Source: Pseudomonas reinekei | Lineage (GTDB): Bacteria; Pseudomonadota; Gammaproteobacteria; Pseudomonadales; Pseudomonadaceae | DNA length: 64,000 nt | NCBI RefSeq assembly: GCF_001945365.1 | Contig: NZ_MSTQ01000007.1 | Span: forward strand, 248,001 to 312,000 | Reading direction: 5' to 3' | Position numbers and translations under genes: made by a program | Shown: in pieces, positions 1 to 7,780 of the stretch | How positions within the stretch are numbered: position 1 is the first letter of the stretch | Layout: every line of letters begins with the position of its first letter | Notes under the pieces: generated by a model | The model's database searches: none | The model's input: the letters and a program-made list of their open reading frames with translations, nothing else | Told to the model about the DNA's origin: nothing

Positions 1-1567
1 CCTGCTGGGTGGTGGCGTCGTAACGAGCTTTGGGACGGTCCCTGAAACCAGGGAAGTTGACGTCGCGTTTGTTGCTGCCGTCGTGCTTGCTGAAGGTCGC
101 ACCCAGCCGCAGCGCCACCGGGCCGCTTTGACGCAGGGCATAGGCACCCAGGTGCCAACTGTCGAGGTCGCCGTCAAGCTGACGGCTGTCCATGCGCGTG
201 GAGGATTGGCCGCCAATCATGCCCAGATGCCAATGCTCACCGAGGCCCCAGTCGGCGCCTAACACCAGACCTTCGGTGGAATATTTCAGGTCCTGAAAGT
301 TACGATCAAGTTTCCCGCCATGCCCCAAGGCCTGTAGCCAGACCCGACCATTATCTTTGTTGCCGGCCGCCAGGCGAGGCGCGTTGCTCTGATTGCCGAC
401 GTTGCCTGCGGTATCCAGTTGGCGCATGGCCGAGAGCATGCTGGTGCTCACAGGGGCAACACTGTTCAAAGTGGTTTTGGCGAGGTTGGCGTTGCTGTCG
501 CCGGCCAGGATCTCGATGATCCACGGAGCGGTTTTGGTACTGGCGCCGAGAAGGGTGGTGACGGCAGCATTCGTCGATTGTCCTGTTGTGTCAGCTTCAG
601 GTTCGACAATGGCCTTTGCGAAATTTTCGCTGTTTTTATTCATCGCGTTATTTTCAATCGGGACCTCATTGCGGGAGTAATGCAAAACGACGGTCTTTTC
701 ACGGGGTTCTGCCTCTGCTTTCATGTAGGCACGATCACTGGAGACATCGCCGAACTTGCCTTCAATCTTTTCGGCTTCAATGACGGTGTACTCACTGTTC
801 AGCGGAAATTCACCCTCGGTCGTGACCACCATCAGGGTCGCGTTCCCGAGATGGGCAGTGCCATCGATCTTGATGGTTTCACTGGAACCATCCGGGTTGA
901 TCTCATAGGAAACGACCGCAGTTTTACTGAGGGTCATGTCGCCTTTTACCGTTGGCGCACCCTGCGCCCGGTTGACGAGCATGTGGCCCTGAACGTTCAA
1001 GGCACCTACGGTTCCGTTGCCACTGAAGGTCGCTTTTTCGAAGATGTCGACGTGGCCGTCGATGCTTCCCGTATTTCTGAGGGCACCGTGCACCCATGCA
1101 TCGCCTTTGATGTGACCTTCATTGTTGAGCATTGTTTTTGAGCGAACCAGTGCACCTTTGCTGAAATCGCCGGAACCGGTCAGCGTCCATTCTCCCTTCT
1201 TCACATCGAGCTGTTGAAACTGGCGACTTTCGCCCAGCGTTCCACCTTTTGCAGCATCGAGTTGTATGCCGTTCACGCCAGCACCACCCTCCAGCATCCC
1301 GGCGTAAGTCTCGTGAGTGAGGACCTTTACCAAATCGTCTTTTTCGGTAAGCAATAGCTCACCCCAGTTCTGTGTCTTTTTGACGTTATGGGGCGTTGCT
1401 GTTTTGTTGAACGCATCGAATTCTTTTATCAGCTCCTGCGACGTTTTTTTCGTTGGAAGAACTTGTTCATCCAACGGTTCTTGAGCCTGCGCAAATTCAG
1501 CGCAACCCAAGGCAAGTGCTATCGCCAAAGCAAGATGTTGTGGTCGGTATCTGTGATGTGCGGGCAT
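1..1567 (-). CDS. Autotransporter (type V secretion) protein, 3' end cut by window edge
   Basis: The minus-strand frame starting at the ATG at 1567 stays open to the left edge (522 residues, no stop). It begins with a signal peptide (basic start, hydrophobic LALAIALALG, then EFAQAQ with likely cleavage after AQA). The passenger runs to about residue 400, is rich in Gly, Thr, Asn and Val, and shows the short-strand pattern of a beta-helix, ending in a junction segment (SEYTVIEAEKIEGKFGDV). From about residue 405 the sequence NGRVWLQALGHGGKLDRN looks like the first strands of an autotransporter beta-barrel, so the window stops early in the barrel. AGAGG lies about 10 bases before the ATG. The family secretes its passenger through its own outer-membrane barrel. 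I see no protease triad or RGD motif, so the passenger's function is unknown; adhesin is the commonest role. Confidence 0.85.
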   Translation of the reverse strand, partial: MPAHHRYRPQHLALAIALALGCAEFAQAQEPLDEQVLPTKKTSQELIKEFDAFNKTATPHNVKKTQNWGELLLTEKDDLVKVLTHETYAGMLEGGAGVNGIQLDAAKGGTLGESRQFQQLDVKKGEWTLTGSGDFSKGALVRSKTMLNNEGHIKGDAWVHGALRNTGSIDGHVDIFEKATFSGNGTVGALNVQGHMLVNRAQGAPTVKGDMTLSKTAVVSYEINPDGSSETIKIDGTAHLGNATLMVVTTEGEFPLNSEYTVIEAEKIEGKFGDVSSDRAYMKAEAEPREKTVVLHYSRNEVPIENNAMNKNSENFAKAIVEPEADTTGQSTNAAVTTLLGASTKTAPWIIEILAGDSNANLAKTTLNSVAPVSTSMLSAMRQLDTAGNVGNQSNAPRLAAGNKDNGRVWLQALGHGGKLDRNFQDLKYSTEGLVLGADWGLGEHWHLGMIGGQSSTRMDSRQLDGDLDSWHLGAYALRQSGPVALRLGATFSKHDGSNKRDVNFPGFRDRPKARYDATTQQ

Positions 1568-1675
1568 CGAGTCGGACCTCTTTTCAGATGAGTCCAGACT
1601 CTAAAAGGGCTGCTGCGAGCGCGATGTCAGGCGCGTCTGGCGACGTTGCAGGGAGTGTCGTCGGGTGATGCGGAA

Positions 1676-1708
1676 TAAAATACAGCCGCACCAAGACGGC
1701 TGTATTTA
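1676..1708 (-). terminator. Hairpin terminator downstream of the GNAT gene
   Basis: AATACAGCCG and CGGCTGTATT (1678-1687 / 1697-1706) form a stem with a short loop. On the minus strand it is followed by TTTTATT. It lies about 120 bases after the GNAT stop but only about 25 bases after the stop of the small overlapping ORF at 1733-1885. Confidence 0.65.
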
Positions 1709-1732
1709 TCGGTTTCGGGCAGACGCTTTTTC

Positions 1733-1885
1733 TTACACCAGAATCGGACGTTTGCGGCTAGGCACCATCAGAAACTCATCTGCCACTGCCCGATCAACCC
1801 ATGATTGCGGCTGTTTGCATTTGATGCTTTCAGCTGCGGCACTCGGCAAGCGATTTCCGCTGCCCGGAACCCGTCTGATTTTCAT
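1733..1885 (-). CDS. Possible 50-residue small protein overlapping the GNAT gene end
   Basis: An ATG-to-TAA frame of 51 codons starts inside the last 56 bases of the GNAT gene in another frame and ends just before the terminator at 1676. The product begins MKIRRVPGSG and ends AVADEFLMVPSRKRPILV. There is only a weak GAG element before the ATG. The position of the terminator and the protein-like C-terminus suggest coding, but I do not recognise the product, and it may be chance. Confidence 0.25.
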   Translation of the reverse strand: MKIRRVPGSGNRLPSAAAESIKCKQPQSWVDRAVADEFLMVPSRKRPILV

Positions 1886-2501
1886 CGCTCAACCATTGCT
1901 CAAACCCCGCCCCAATCGCCGGCCATTCCGAGTCGAGGATCGAGTACCACGCGGTGTCACGGTTGTGGCCCTTGACGACCATGTGTTGACGAAACATCCC
2001 TTCGAAACTGAAGCCCAAGCGTTCGGCCGCGTATTTGGAGCGGGCGTTGCCGTTGTTGCACTTCCACTCCAGGCGACGGTAGCCCAAGGCGAACGCTTCC
2101 TTGGCCAACAGGTAAACGGCCTCGGTACTTTTCGGTGAGCGCTGCATCGGCGCGCCGAAGGTGACGTGGCCGATTTCGATGCGGCCCTGAGACGGGACGA
2201 TCGACATCAAGCTGAGGATGCCTTGCACTTCACCGCTGGCACGGTCGATCACGCTGAAAAAGTACGGGTCGCTGTTGGCCGCGTGGTTATTCAGCCAGTC
2301 GTTGAAAGCACTGCGCTCGGGGAAGGGACCGTAAGGCAGATAGTCCCAGAGTTTCGGGTCGGCACCGGGGCCTTGCAGGGCGTTGAACAGATCGTCGCCG
2401 TGGCGCGCCGGGTCGAGTTTTTCCAAGCGGATGAAGCGCCCTTCGATGAGTTGGACCGAAGGCGCCGGGACGCCTTTCCAATCTGCGAGTGAAGTCGACA
2501 T
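1830..2501 (-). CDS. GNAT-family acetyltransferase (RimJ/RimL-like)
   Basis: A 223-residue protein of the GNAT fold that would transfer acetyl from acetyl-CoA to an amine or protein N-terminus. It has the RimJ/RimL (Acetyltransf_3) pattern: an N-terminal GRFIRLEKLDPARHGDDLF segment, a central IEIGHVTFG strand, and ALGYRRLEWKCNNGNARSKYAAERLGFSFEGMFRQHMVV near residues 155-195, typical of this branch. The ATG at 2501 is preceded by AAGGAG with 7-base spacing. Longer in-frame openings run antisense or in shadow and are not needed. It lies 17 bases after a second GNAT gene and a PaiB-like gene, probably as one operon. The substrate cannot be read from sequence; a polyamine or small amine is a contextual guess. 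Confidence 0.85.
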   Translation of the reverse strand: MSTSLADWKGVPAPSVQLIEGRFIRLEKLDPARHGDDLFNALQGPGADPKLWDYLPYGPFPERSAFNDWLNNHAANSDPYFFSVIDRASGEVQGILSLMSIVPSQGRIEIGHVTFGAPMQRSPKSTEAVYLLAKEAFALGYRRLEWKCNNGNARSKYAAERLGFSFEGMFRQHMVVKGHNRDTAWYSILDSEWPAIGAGFEQWLSDENQTGSGQRKSLAECRS

Positions 2502-2518
2502 GCTGTTCTCCTTGAACC

Positions 2519-2965
2519 TTAAATGGCTTTGCGAAACTGGATGAAACCGGGACGTTCGGCGATGCGCTCGTAGAGCTGAATCGCGGTGGCGTTGGTTTCG
2601 TGGGTCAGCCAATGCACTTTGTTGCAACCGTCGGCCTTGGCCGTGGCGTAGACGAATTCGATCAACTGGCGGCCGATGCCGGTTCCACGTATTTCGGGCG
2701 TCACCAGCAAGTCTTGCAGGTAGCAGGCGTTTTCGATGGCCCAGTTCGAACGATGGTAGATGAAATGCACCATGCCCACCGCCTTGCCGTCGGCCCAGGC
2801 CAGTGCGGCGTGGGTCGGTTCGTTCGGGTCGAGCAGGCGTTGCCAGGTGCTCTGGCTGACGGCGTCCGGCAATTCGGTGTTGTAAAAGCGCAGGTAGGCT
2901 TGCCACAGCGGCAGCCAGGCCGCTTGATCACTGGCGGTGACTTGGCGAATGTCGATTTGACCCAT
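2519..2965 (-). CDS. GNAT-family N-acetyltransferase (small)
   Basis: A 148-residue single-domain GNAT. The acetyl-CoA pyrophosphate-binding motif is visible as TPEIRGTGIGRQLIEFVYATA (around residues 87-107), preceded by the beta-4 strand ACYLQDLLV and followed by VHWLTHETNATAIQLYERI, where the Tyr near the end is the usual general acid of the family. The start at 2965 is chosen from an upstream AAGGAAAA, with homology beginning at MGQIDIRQVTASD. It sits between the PaiB-like gene (11 bases upstream) and the larger GNAT. In Bacillus subtilis PaiA, a GNAT, acts on spermidine and spermine and is paired with PaiB, so a polyamine-related role is plausible here but not shown. Confidence 0.85.
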   Translation of the reverse strand: MGQIDIRQVTASDQAAWLPLWQAYLRFYNTELPDAVSQSTWQRLLDPNEPTHAALAWADGKAVGMVHFIYHRSNWAIENACYLQDLLVTPEIRGTGIGRQLIEFVYATAKADGCNKVHWLTHETNATAIQLYERIAERPGFIQFRKAI

Positions 2966-2976
2966 GGTGATTTTCC

Positions 2977-3600
2977 TTAGCGCATCAATTGGGCGAGGGC
3001 TTGATCGTTGACGTCGGGGCTGGCGGCCAGCCCTTCGCGTACGCCGGCGATGTCGGCGGGGCTGCGGTTCTGGCTGAGTTTGCGCTTGCCTTCCAGGCGG
3101 TCGATGGGAATGGCGAAACCGACGATGGCCTTGAGCATGCCGTCGATGTAATCGGCGGGGGCATCGGCCACTGACCACGGTTGGGCGCGGCCGGCTTCAT
3201 GTCGGTCGGTGAGGGTGCTGACGATGTCGAGCAGCCGCCCGCCATCGCTGAAGGTTTCGGCGCGGCCATAGGCGTGTACGGCGACGTAGTTCCAGGTGGG
3301 CACGACCTTGCCGTGTTCGGCCTTGCTCGGGTAGAAGCCAGGGCTGACGTAGGCGTCGGGACCGGAAAAAATCAGCAGTGCTTCGGCGCCGTCACGCAGG
3401 TCTTTCCACTGTGGATTGGCTTTGGCCAGATGCCCATACAACGTGCCGTTCGAGCCCTGTTCGCAATGCAGCAGCACCGGCACATGGCTGGCTTGCAGGC
3501 CACTGTCACCGTGGGTCACCAAAATGGCGAGACGGGTGGCGAGGATCAGTTCGTGCAGTTGGGACAACTCGTCGATGGCAAAAGCGCGCGGCGTGTACAT
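2977..3600 (-). CDS. PaiB-like FMN-binding protein
   Basis: A 207-residue protein starting MYTPRAFAIDE, which matches the PaiB family (called FMN-binding negative transcriptional regulators) in start, length and motifs: the HGDSGLQASHVPVLL strand, GHLAKANPQWKDL, and VPTWNYVAVHAYGRAE around residues 103-118. The fold is an FMN-binding split barrel. AAGGAAAATATCTCC precedes the ATG at 3600; an ATG 30 bases upstream is in frame but lacks a ribosome site and family similarity. It is divergent from the MocR regulator 92 bases away and heads an apparent operon with two GNAT genes, so it is a likely target of that regulator. Confidence 0.88.
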   Translation of the reverse strand: MYTPRAFAIDELSQLHELILATRLAILVTHGDSGLQASHVPVLLHCEQGSNGTLYGHLAKANPQWKDLRDGAEALLIFSGPDAYVSPGFYPSKAEHGKVVPTWNYVAVHAYGRAETFSDGGRLLDIVSTLTDRHEAGRAQPWSVADAPADYIDGMLKAIVGFAIPIDRLEGKRKLSQNRSPADIAGVREGLAASPDVNDQALAQLMR

Positions 3601-3642
3601 GGAGATATTTTCCTTGGCGAATGTCTGCATCCTAGGCAGGCT

Positions 3643-3687
3643 ATTGGTCTGTTGTAAGAGCCATTAACGACCAATTTCATAGGTCCA
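3643..3687. promoter_or_regulatory. Candidate MocR operator between the PaiB-like and regulator genes
   Basis: ATTGGTC (3643-3649) and GACCAAT (3669-3675) form a perfect 7-base inverted repeat 26 bases apart. A further ATAGGTC at 3679-3685 repeats the first arm. MocR proteins usually bind such spaced repeats in the divergent promoter. The site lies entirely within the 92-base intergenic region. Confidence 0.45.
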
Positions 3688-3692
3688 TTGTC

Positions 3693-5246
3693 ATGACCAG
3701 CGAACTGCTGTCTTTGTCGTTCAACCCGGCGGGCATTGAACTTGATCGCCGTCAGGGCTTGAGTCGACAGCTTTATCAGGCATTGCGCAGGCGGGTGCTG
3801 GATGGACGGTTGGCCAGTGGCACCCGTTTACCGGCCAGCAGAGATCTGGCGGCGGCGTTGGCGATTTCCCGCAATAGCGTGGTGCGCGCTTATGACCAGC
3901 TCTATGCCGAGGGTTTCATTGAGGGGCGGGTCGGCGACGGGACCTATGTCGCGCAATTGCCGCCAAATGCCTTGCCGGCGAAAAAAGTATCCACAAAAGT
4001 ATCCACAGGGTTATCGACAGGCTTACCCACAGCCTTATCCACAAATTGGCTGGATTTACCTGTGGTTTCATCCAGCAAAGTTATCCACAGCAGTGGCCTG
4101 GAACGCGTCGAGCAGAACCATTTACCGCGTCCTCCGAGTAGTCCGCCACGGGCATTCAGGGTCGGTGTTCCGGCGTTCGATCTGTTCCCTTTCGAGGTCT
4201 GGGCCAAGCTGAATGCGGCTTTCTGGCGTAAACCGGATTTGCAGCAGTTGTGTTATGGCGACCCCGCCGGTGATGAGCGCCTGCGCGGGATGATAGCGGC
4301 GTACCTGCGCAGTTCCCGGGGCATGCAGTGCACAGCTGAACAAATTGTGATCACCAGTGGCGCGCAGCAGGGGATTAGCCTTTGTGCACAGTTGCTGGTG
4401 GAGCCTGGCGATGGGGTGGCGATCGAGAATCCGGGCTATCGCGCGGCAGGGCATGCGTTCGCCGTGGCCGGGGCGCGCTTGCACGGGGTGGCAGTGGACA
4501 GTGAGGGCATCAATTGCGGTGATCTCGCACAGCTCAGCGATTGCCGCTTGACCTATGTCACGCCGTCACACCAGTACCCCACTGGCGTAGTGATGAGTCT
4601 TGCGCGTCGTCTGGAGCTGCTGGCCTGGGCCGAGCGCACTCAAGGCTGGATCGTCGAGGATGACTACGACGGCGAGTACCGCTACAGCGGTGCGCCACTG
4701 GCACCGTTGGCAGCCCTCGATCGCCAGGGTCGGGTGCTGTACGTCGGGACCTTCGGCAAGGTCGCATTCCCGGCACTGCGCCTGGGCTATCTGGTGTTGC
4801 CGATGGGGCTGGTGGACGCGTTTTCCCGGCGTCGTGCCGTGGATGTGCGTCATTCGGAAGTCAGTACCCAGGCGGTGATGGCCGAGTTCATGGCGTCCGG
4901 ACACTTCCAGCGGCATATCCGCCGGATGCGCCGGGCAGCGCTGAGTCGGCGTAATGCGCTGCTGGGTGGATGGCCCCTGGACATGCCCGGCGTCGGCCCG
5001 TTACCCACGGTCGCCGCCGGGCTGCACATGACTGTGCCGGTCGATAGCGTGGCGCGCGAGCAGGAACTGATCGAATGGGCACGTGGCGTCGATGTCGAGA
5101 TCAATGGCTTGAGCAGTTATTGGCTGCCGGACTCCACCACCCCGATCGATCAACGCGCGGGACTGGTGCTGGGCTTTGCTGCGGTGCCTGAGCGTGAGAT
5201 CGAGGCGGCACTGGAGCGATTGCGGACAGTGTGGCGGGCTCGCTGA
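3693..5246 (+). CDS. MocR/PdxR-type regulator (GntR domain plus aminotransferase domain)
   Basis: A 517-residue fusion. Residues about 15-85 form a GntR winged helix (LSRQLYQALRRRVLDGRL..GTRLPASRDLAAALAISRNSVVRAYDQLYAEGFI). Residues about 145-515 are a fold-type I aminotransferase-like domain with EDDYDGEYRY and the PLP lysine in YVGTFGK (Lys356), followed by PALRLGY. Such proteins bind PLP and regulate vitamin B6, amine or amino-acid genes. The linker (about residues 97-134) is odd: it is a Ser-Thr-rich repeat encoded by a 12-bp tandem unit resembling DnaA boxes (separate entry). The gene is divergent from the PaiB-GNAT operon, its probable target. The ATG at 3693 has no strong ribosome site. 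Confidence 0.9.
   Translation: MTSELLSLSFNPAGIELDRRQGLSRQLYQALRRRVLDGRLASGTRLPASRDLAAALAISRNSVVRAYDQLYAEGFIEGRVGDGTYVAQLPPNALPAKKVSTKVSTGLSTGLPTALSTNWLDLPVVSSSKVIHSSGLERVEQNHLPRPPSSPPRAFRVGVPAFDLFPFEVWAKLNAAFWRKPDLQQLCYGDPAGDERLRGMIAAYLRSSRGMQCTAEQIVITSGAQQGISLCAQLLVEPGDGVAIENPGYRAAGHAFAVAGARLHGVAVDSEGINCGDLAQLSDCRLTYVTPSHQYPTGVVMSLARRLELLAWAERTQGWIVEDDYDGEYRYSGAPLAPLAALDRQGRVLYVGTFGKVAFPALRLGYLVLPMGLVDAFSRRRAVDVRHSEVSTQAVMAEFMASGHFQRHIRRMRRAALSRRNALLGGWPLDMPGVGPLPTVAAGLHMTVPVDSVAREQELIEWARGVDVEINGLSSYWLPDSTTPIDQRAGLVLGFAAVPEREIEAALERLRTVWRAR
3987..4089 (+). repeat. 12-bp tandem repeat of DnaA-box-like 9-mers inside the MocR gene
   Basis: Nine-mers GTATCCACA, GTATCCACA, TTATCGACA, TTACCCACA and TTATCCACA start at 3987, 3999, 4011, 4023 and 4035, exactly 12 bases apart. 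Another perfect TTATCCACA is at 4081. Two are perfect DnaA boxes and the rest differ at one base. In frame they encode the linker pattern (K/G)(V/L)ST. Whether DnaA binds is unknown. Confidence 0.8.
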
Positions 5247-5418
5247 AGTGAGCGGGTGATCAGCCCGCCCCACCCTCGCTCCATGCAGCAGTTCTCTGAG
5301 TCGGTCGCGTAAGCCGCCTGTGCTCATCGTCGCCACCCTTGCCTCTGGCGAACATTTCCCCTTGCCGGGTATGTAGAGGACTTTGACTTCCAAGGCCCCG
5401 CTTGGCTGGCGCACGCAT

Positions 5419-5445
5419 AAAAAAGACCTGCGCACGCGCAGGTCC
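5419..5445 (-). terminator. Intrinsic terminator of the polyamine-binding protein gene
   Basis: A perfect 9-base stem (5425-5433 with 5436-5444, GACCTGCGC / GCGCAGGTC) is followed on the minus strand by six T. It sits 26 bases after the stop of the gene at 5471. The rest of the 5247-5470 gap shows nothing recognisable. Confidence 0.85.
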
Positions 5446-5470
5446 GGGTAAGCGGTTGAAGCGATACGTC

Positions 5471-6571
5471 TCAGGTGCCTGACTTGATTTTGGTCCAGGC
5501 CCGGGTCCTCGCACGTTCGGCATCCCGCGGCAGCGGTTGCAGGGTGTAGAGCGTGCCCATCGCCGTTTCAGTCGGGTACAGGTTCGGGTTGTTGCGGATC
5601 GACGGGTCGACCCTCTCCGTGGCGTCCTTGTTCGGGTTCGGGTAACCGACGAAGTCGCTGACCGGCGCAATCACCTGGGGTTGCAGCAGGTAGTTGATGA
5701 AGGTGTAGGCGTCTTCCGGGTTTTTCGCGCTCTTTGGAATGGCGAGCATGTCGAACCAGATCGGCGCGCCTTCTTTGGGCAGGCGCATGTCGACGACGAC
5801 ACCGTTCTTGGCTTCCTTGGCGCGGTTGGCCGCCTGGGAGAAGCTGCCGGAATAACCGACGGCGACGCAGATGTCACCGTTGGCGATATCGGCCATGTAC
5901 TTGGACGAGTGGAAGTAAGTGATGTACGGGCGAATCTTCAGCAGCAGCGCTTCGGCCTTGTCGTAGTCCGCAGGCTTTTTGCTGTTGGGGTCCAGGCCGA
6001 GGTGTTGCAGGGCTAGCGGCAGGATCTCCGAGGGCGAGTCGAGCAGTGCGACGCCGCACTGCTTGAGCTTGCTGATGTTCTCTTCCTTGAAGATCAGGTC
6101 CCAGCTGTCCACCGGTGCGTTATCGCCGAGGGCTGCCTTGACCTTGGCCGGGTTGAAACCGATCAGGATGGTGCCGTACATGTAGGGCACCGCGAATTTG
6201 TTGCCCGGGTCATTGGCTTCGATCAGCTTCATCAGCTTGGGATCGAGGTGGTTCCAGTTCGGCAGCTTGCTGCGGTCCAGCGGCTGGAACACGCCAGCCT
6301 CGATCTGCTTGGCGAGGAACACGTTGGAGGGTACCACCACGTCGTAACCGGAGTTGCCGGTCAGCAGCTTGGCTTCGAGGGCTTCGTTGGTGTCGAAAAT
6401 GTCGTAGACCAGTTTGGTCTGGGTGTTCTGCGCCTTGAAATCTTCCAGGGTTTTGGGGGTGATGTAGTCGAACCAGTTGTAGACGCGCAACGTTCGTTCT
6501 TCGGCGTGCACGGCACCGCTGAGCACCATGGCACCCAGGGCTGGCACAATAAGACGCTTGAGCCTTTTCAT
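5471..6571 (-). CDS. Polyamine ABC transporter substrate-binding protein (PotF/SpuD-like)
   Basis: A 366-residue periplasmic protein with a signal peptide (MKRLKRLIVPALGAMVLSGAVHA). It then has RTLRVYNWFDYITPKTLEDF, the hallmark start of PotF/PotD polyamine-binding proteins. SGYDVVVPSNVFLAKQIEAG, the KFAVPYMYGTILIGFN segment and AVGYSGSFSQAANRA are also typical. No permease or ATPase genes are nearby, so it must share a transporter encoded elsewhere. Twelve bases upstream, on the same strand, is an acetylpolyamine amidohydrolase gene. The pair suggests capture of (acetyl)polyamines and deacetylation before catabolism. GAGGAAT precedes the ATG, and a terminator lies downstream. Confidence 0.92.
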   Translation of the reverse strand: MKRLKRLIVPALGAMVLSGAVHAEERTLRVYNWFDYITPKTLEDFKAQNTQTKLVYDIFDTNEALEAKLLTGNSGYDVVVPSNVFLAKQIEAGVFQPLDRSKLPNWNHLDPKLMKLIEANDPGNKFAVPYMYGTILIGFNPAKVKAALGDNAPVDSWDLIFKEENISKLKQCGVALLDSPSEILPLALQHLGLDPNSKKPADYDKAEALLLKIRPYITYFHSSKYMADIANGDICVAVGYSGSFSQAANRAKEAKNGVVVDMRLPKEGAPIWFDMLAIPKSAKNPEDAYTFINYLLQPQVIAPVSDFVGYPNPNKDATERVDPSIRNNPNLYPTETAMGTLYTLQPLPRDAERARTRAWTKIKSGT

Positions 6572-6583
6572 TGTTTTAATTCC

Positions 6584-7615
6584 TCACTGAGCGCTTTCAA
6601 AACCTTCAAGGACGTTCACCGCGTTGATGCCGATTTCTTCGACCGCGTAACCGCCTTCCATCACGAACAGCGTCGGTTTGCCGAGGGCCGCGATGCGCTT
6701 GCCCATGGCCAGATAATCCGGGCTGTCGAGCTTGAATTGCGAGATCGGATCGTCCTTGAACGTATCGACGCCCAGGGAGACGACGATGATGTCCGCGCCG
6801 TAGCTTTCGATCTCCTTGCAGGCCTGTTCCAGCGCCGCGCTCCAGGTGTCCCAGCCGCTGCCGGCCGGCAATGGGTAGTTGAAGTTGAAGCCCTCACCGG
6901 CACCTTCGCCGTGTTCATCTTCATAGCCGAGGAAGAACGGGAATTCGGCTTCCGGGTGACCGTGGATCGAGGTGAACAGCACGTCGCTGCGTGCGTAGAA
7001 AATCGATTGGGTGCCGTTGCCATGGTGGTAGTCCACGTCAAGGATCGCGACCTTTTTGTGACCCTGGTCGAGGAAGGCCTGGGCGGCGATGGCGGCGTTG
7101 TTGAGGTAGCAATAACCCCCCATCAAGTCGCTGGCAGCGTGGTGTCCTGGTGGACGGCACAAGGCAAAGGCACTGCGTGCGCCAGCCTGGATTCGCGCTT
7201 GGGCGGACAATGCCACTTGCGCTGCGCTGTACGCGGCCTGCCAGGTTCCGGCGGTGATCGGCGCGCCGCCGTCGAAGCTGTAATAGCCGAGCTCGCCGTG
7301 CAGGCTGGTGGGTTTGATACGCCGCAGGGTGCGAGCCGGCCAGGTGTAGGGCAGCAGATCACCGTCGGTGTTGAACTCGGTCCAGCGCGCCCAGGCGCCT
7401 TTGAAGAAATCGAGGTAGTCGCGGCTGTGCACGCGCTCGATAGGGCCGAGGCCGAAATCCTTGGGCGCTTCCACCGGGCCCAGGTTCTGATTTTGCACGC
7501 GGGCCAGCACGTGGTCGGCACGCGAAGGCATTTCGAAGCAGGGCTTGAGCTGCCCGTCTATTAATTCACAACGGCCGTGATGCAGATGGTGATCGTTCGA
7601 GTAAATCGTCAGCAT
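6584..7615 (-). CDS. Acetylpolyamine amidohydrolase (class II HDAC-like)
   Basis: A 343-residue zinc hydrolase of the arginase/deacetylase fold. The catalytic set is complete: His158-His159 in RPPGHH, zinc ligands Asp195, His197 and Asp284 (DVDYHHGNGT and SLGVDTFKDDP), and Tyr323 in MEGGYAVEE, numbering as I remember it for characterised acetylpolyamine amidohydrolases. It would remove acetyl from acetylputrescine, acetylcadaverine or acetylspermidine in the cytoplasm. GGAGAACAAGAA precedes the ATG. It is cotranscribed with the polyamine-binding protein gene 12 bases downstream and lies 253 bases downstream of the AraC regulator on the same strand. P. aeruginosa has similar enzymes next to binding-protein genes. 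Confidence 0.92.
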   Translation of the reverse strand: MLTIYSNDHHLHHGRCELIDGQLKPCFEMPSRADHVLARVQNQNLGPVEAPKDFGLGPIERVHSRDYLDFFKGAWARWTEFNTDGDLLPYTWPARTLRRIKPTSLHGELGYYSFDGGAPITAGTWQAAYSAAQVALSAQARIQAGARSAFALCRPPGHHAASDLMGGYCYLNNAAIAAQAFLDQGHKKVAILDVDYHHGNGTQSIFYARSDVLFTSIHGHPEAEFPFFLGYEDEHGEGAGEGFNFNYPLPAGSGWDTWSAALEQACKEIESYGADIIVVSLGVDTFKDDPISQFKLDSPDYLAMGKRIAALGKPTLFVMEGGYAVEEIGINAVNVLEGFESAQ

Positions 7616-7689
7616 TTCTTGTTCTCCGCAAGCTGATTCGGGTTGAACACAGTTTTGCGGGGCGGACGATTTAGGAGAATGGCAGGAAA

Positions 7690-7717
7690 GGCCAAAAGGG
7701 GATCGATATGGCCAAAA
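7690..7717. promoter_or_regulatory. Direct repeat upstream of the amidohydrolase gene, possible activator site
   Basis: GGCCAAAA occurs at 7690-7697 and again at 7710-7717, 20 bases (two helical turns) apart, about 75-100 bases before the amidohydrolase start. Direct repeats at this spacing are typical of AraC-family sites, and an AraC gene lies next door. The link is inference. Confidence 0.3.
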
Positions 7718-7780
7718 AAGCTGACCGAAATTCGCCCCTCATTGGCAGGAGAGCACCCTGGCGCAGTGCGAGCCATACAG

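Noticed and set aside
3987-4089. Chromosomal replication origin
   Set aside because: Despite the DnaA-like boxes, the array is inside a coding gene and there is no A+T-rich unwinding region, dnaA, dnaN or gidA neighbour.
5001-5435. 144-codon minus-strand open frame at the end of the MocR gene and in the following gap
   Set aside because: Most of it is antisense to MocR and it runs into the terminator region of another gene; there is no ribosome site or recognisable domain.
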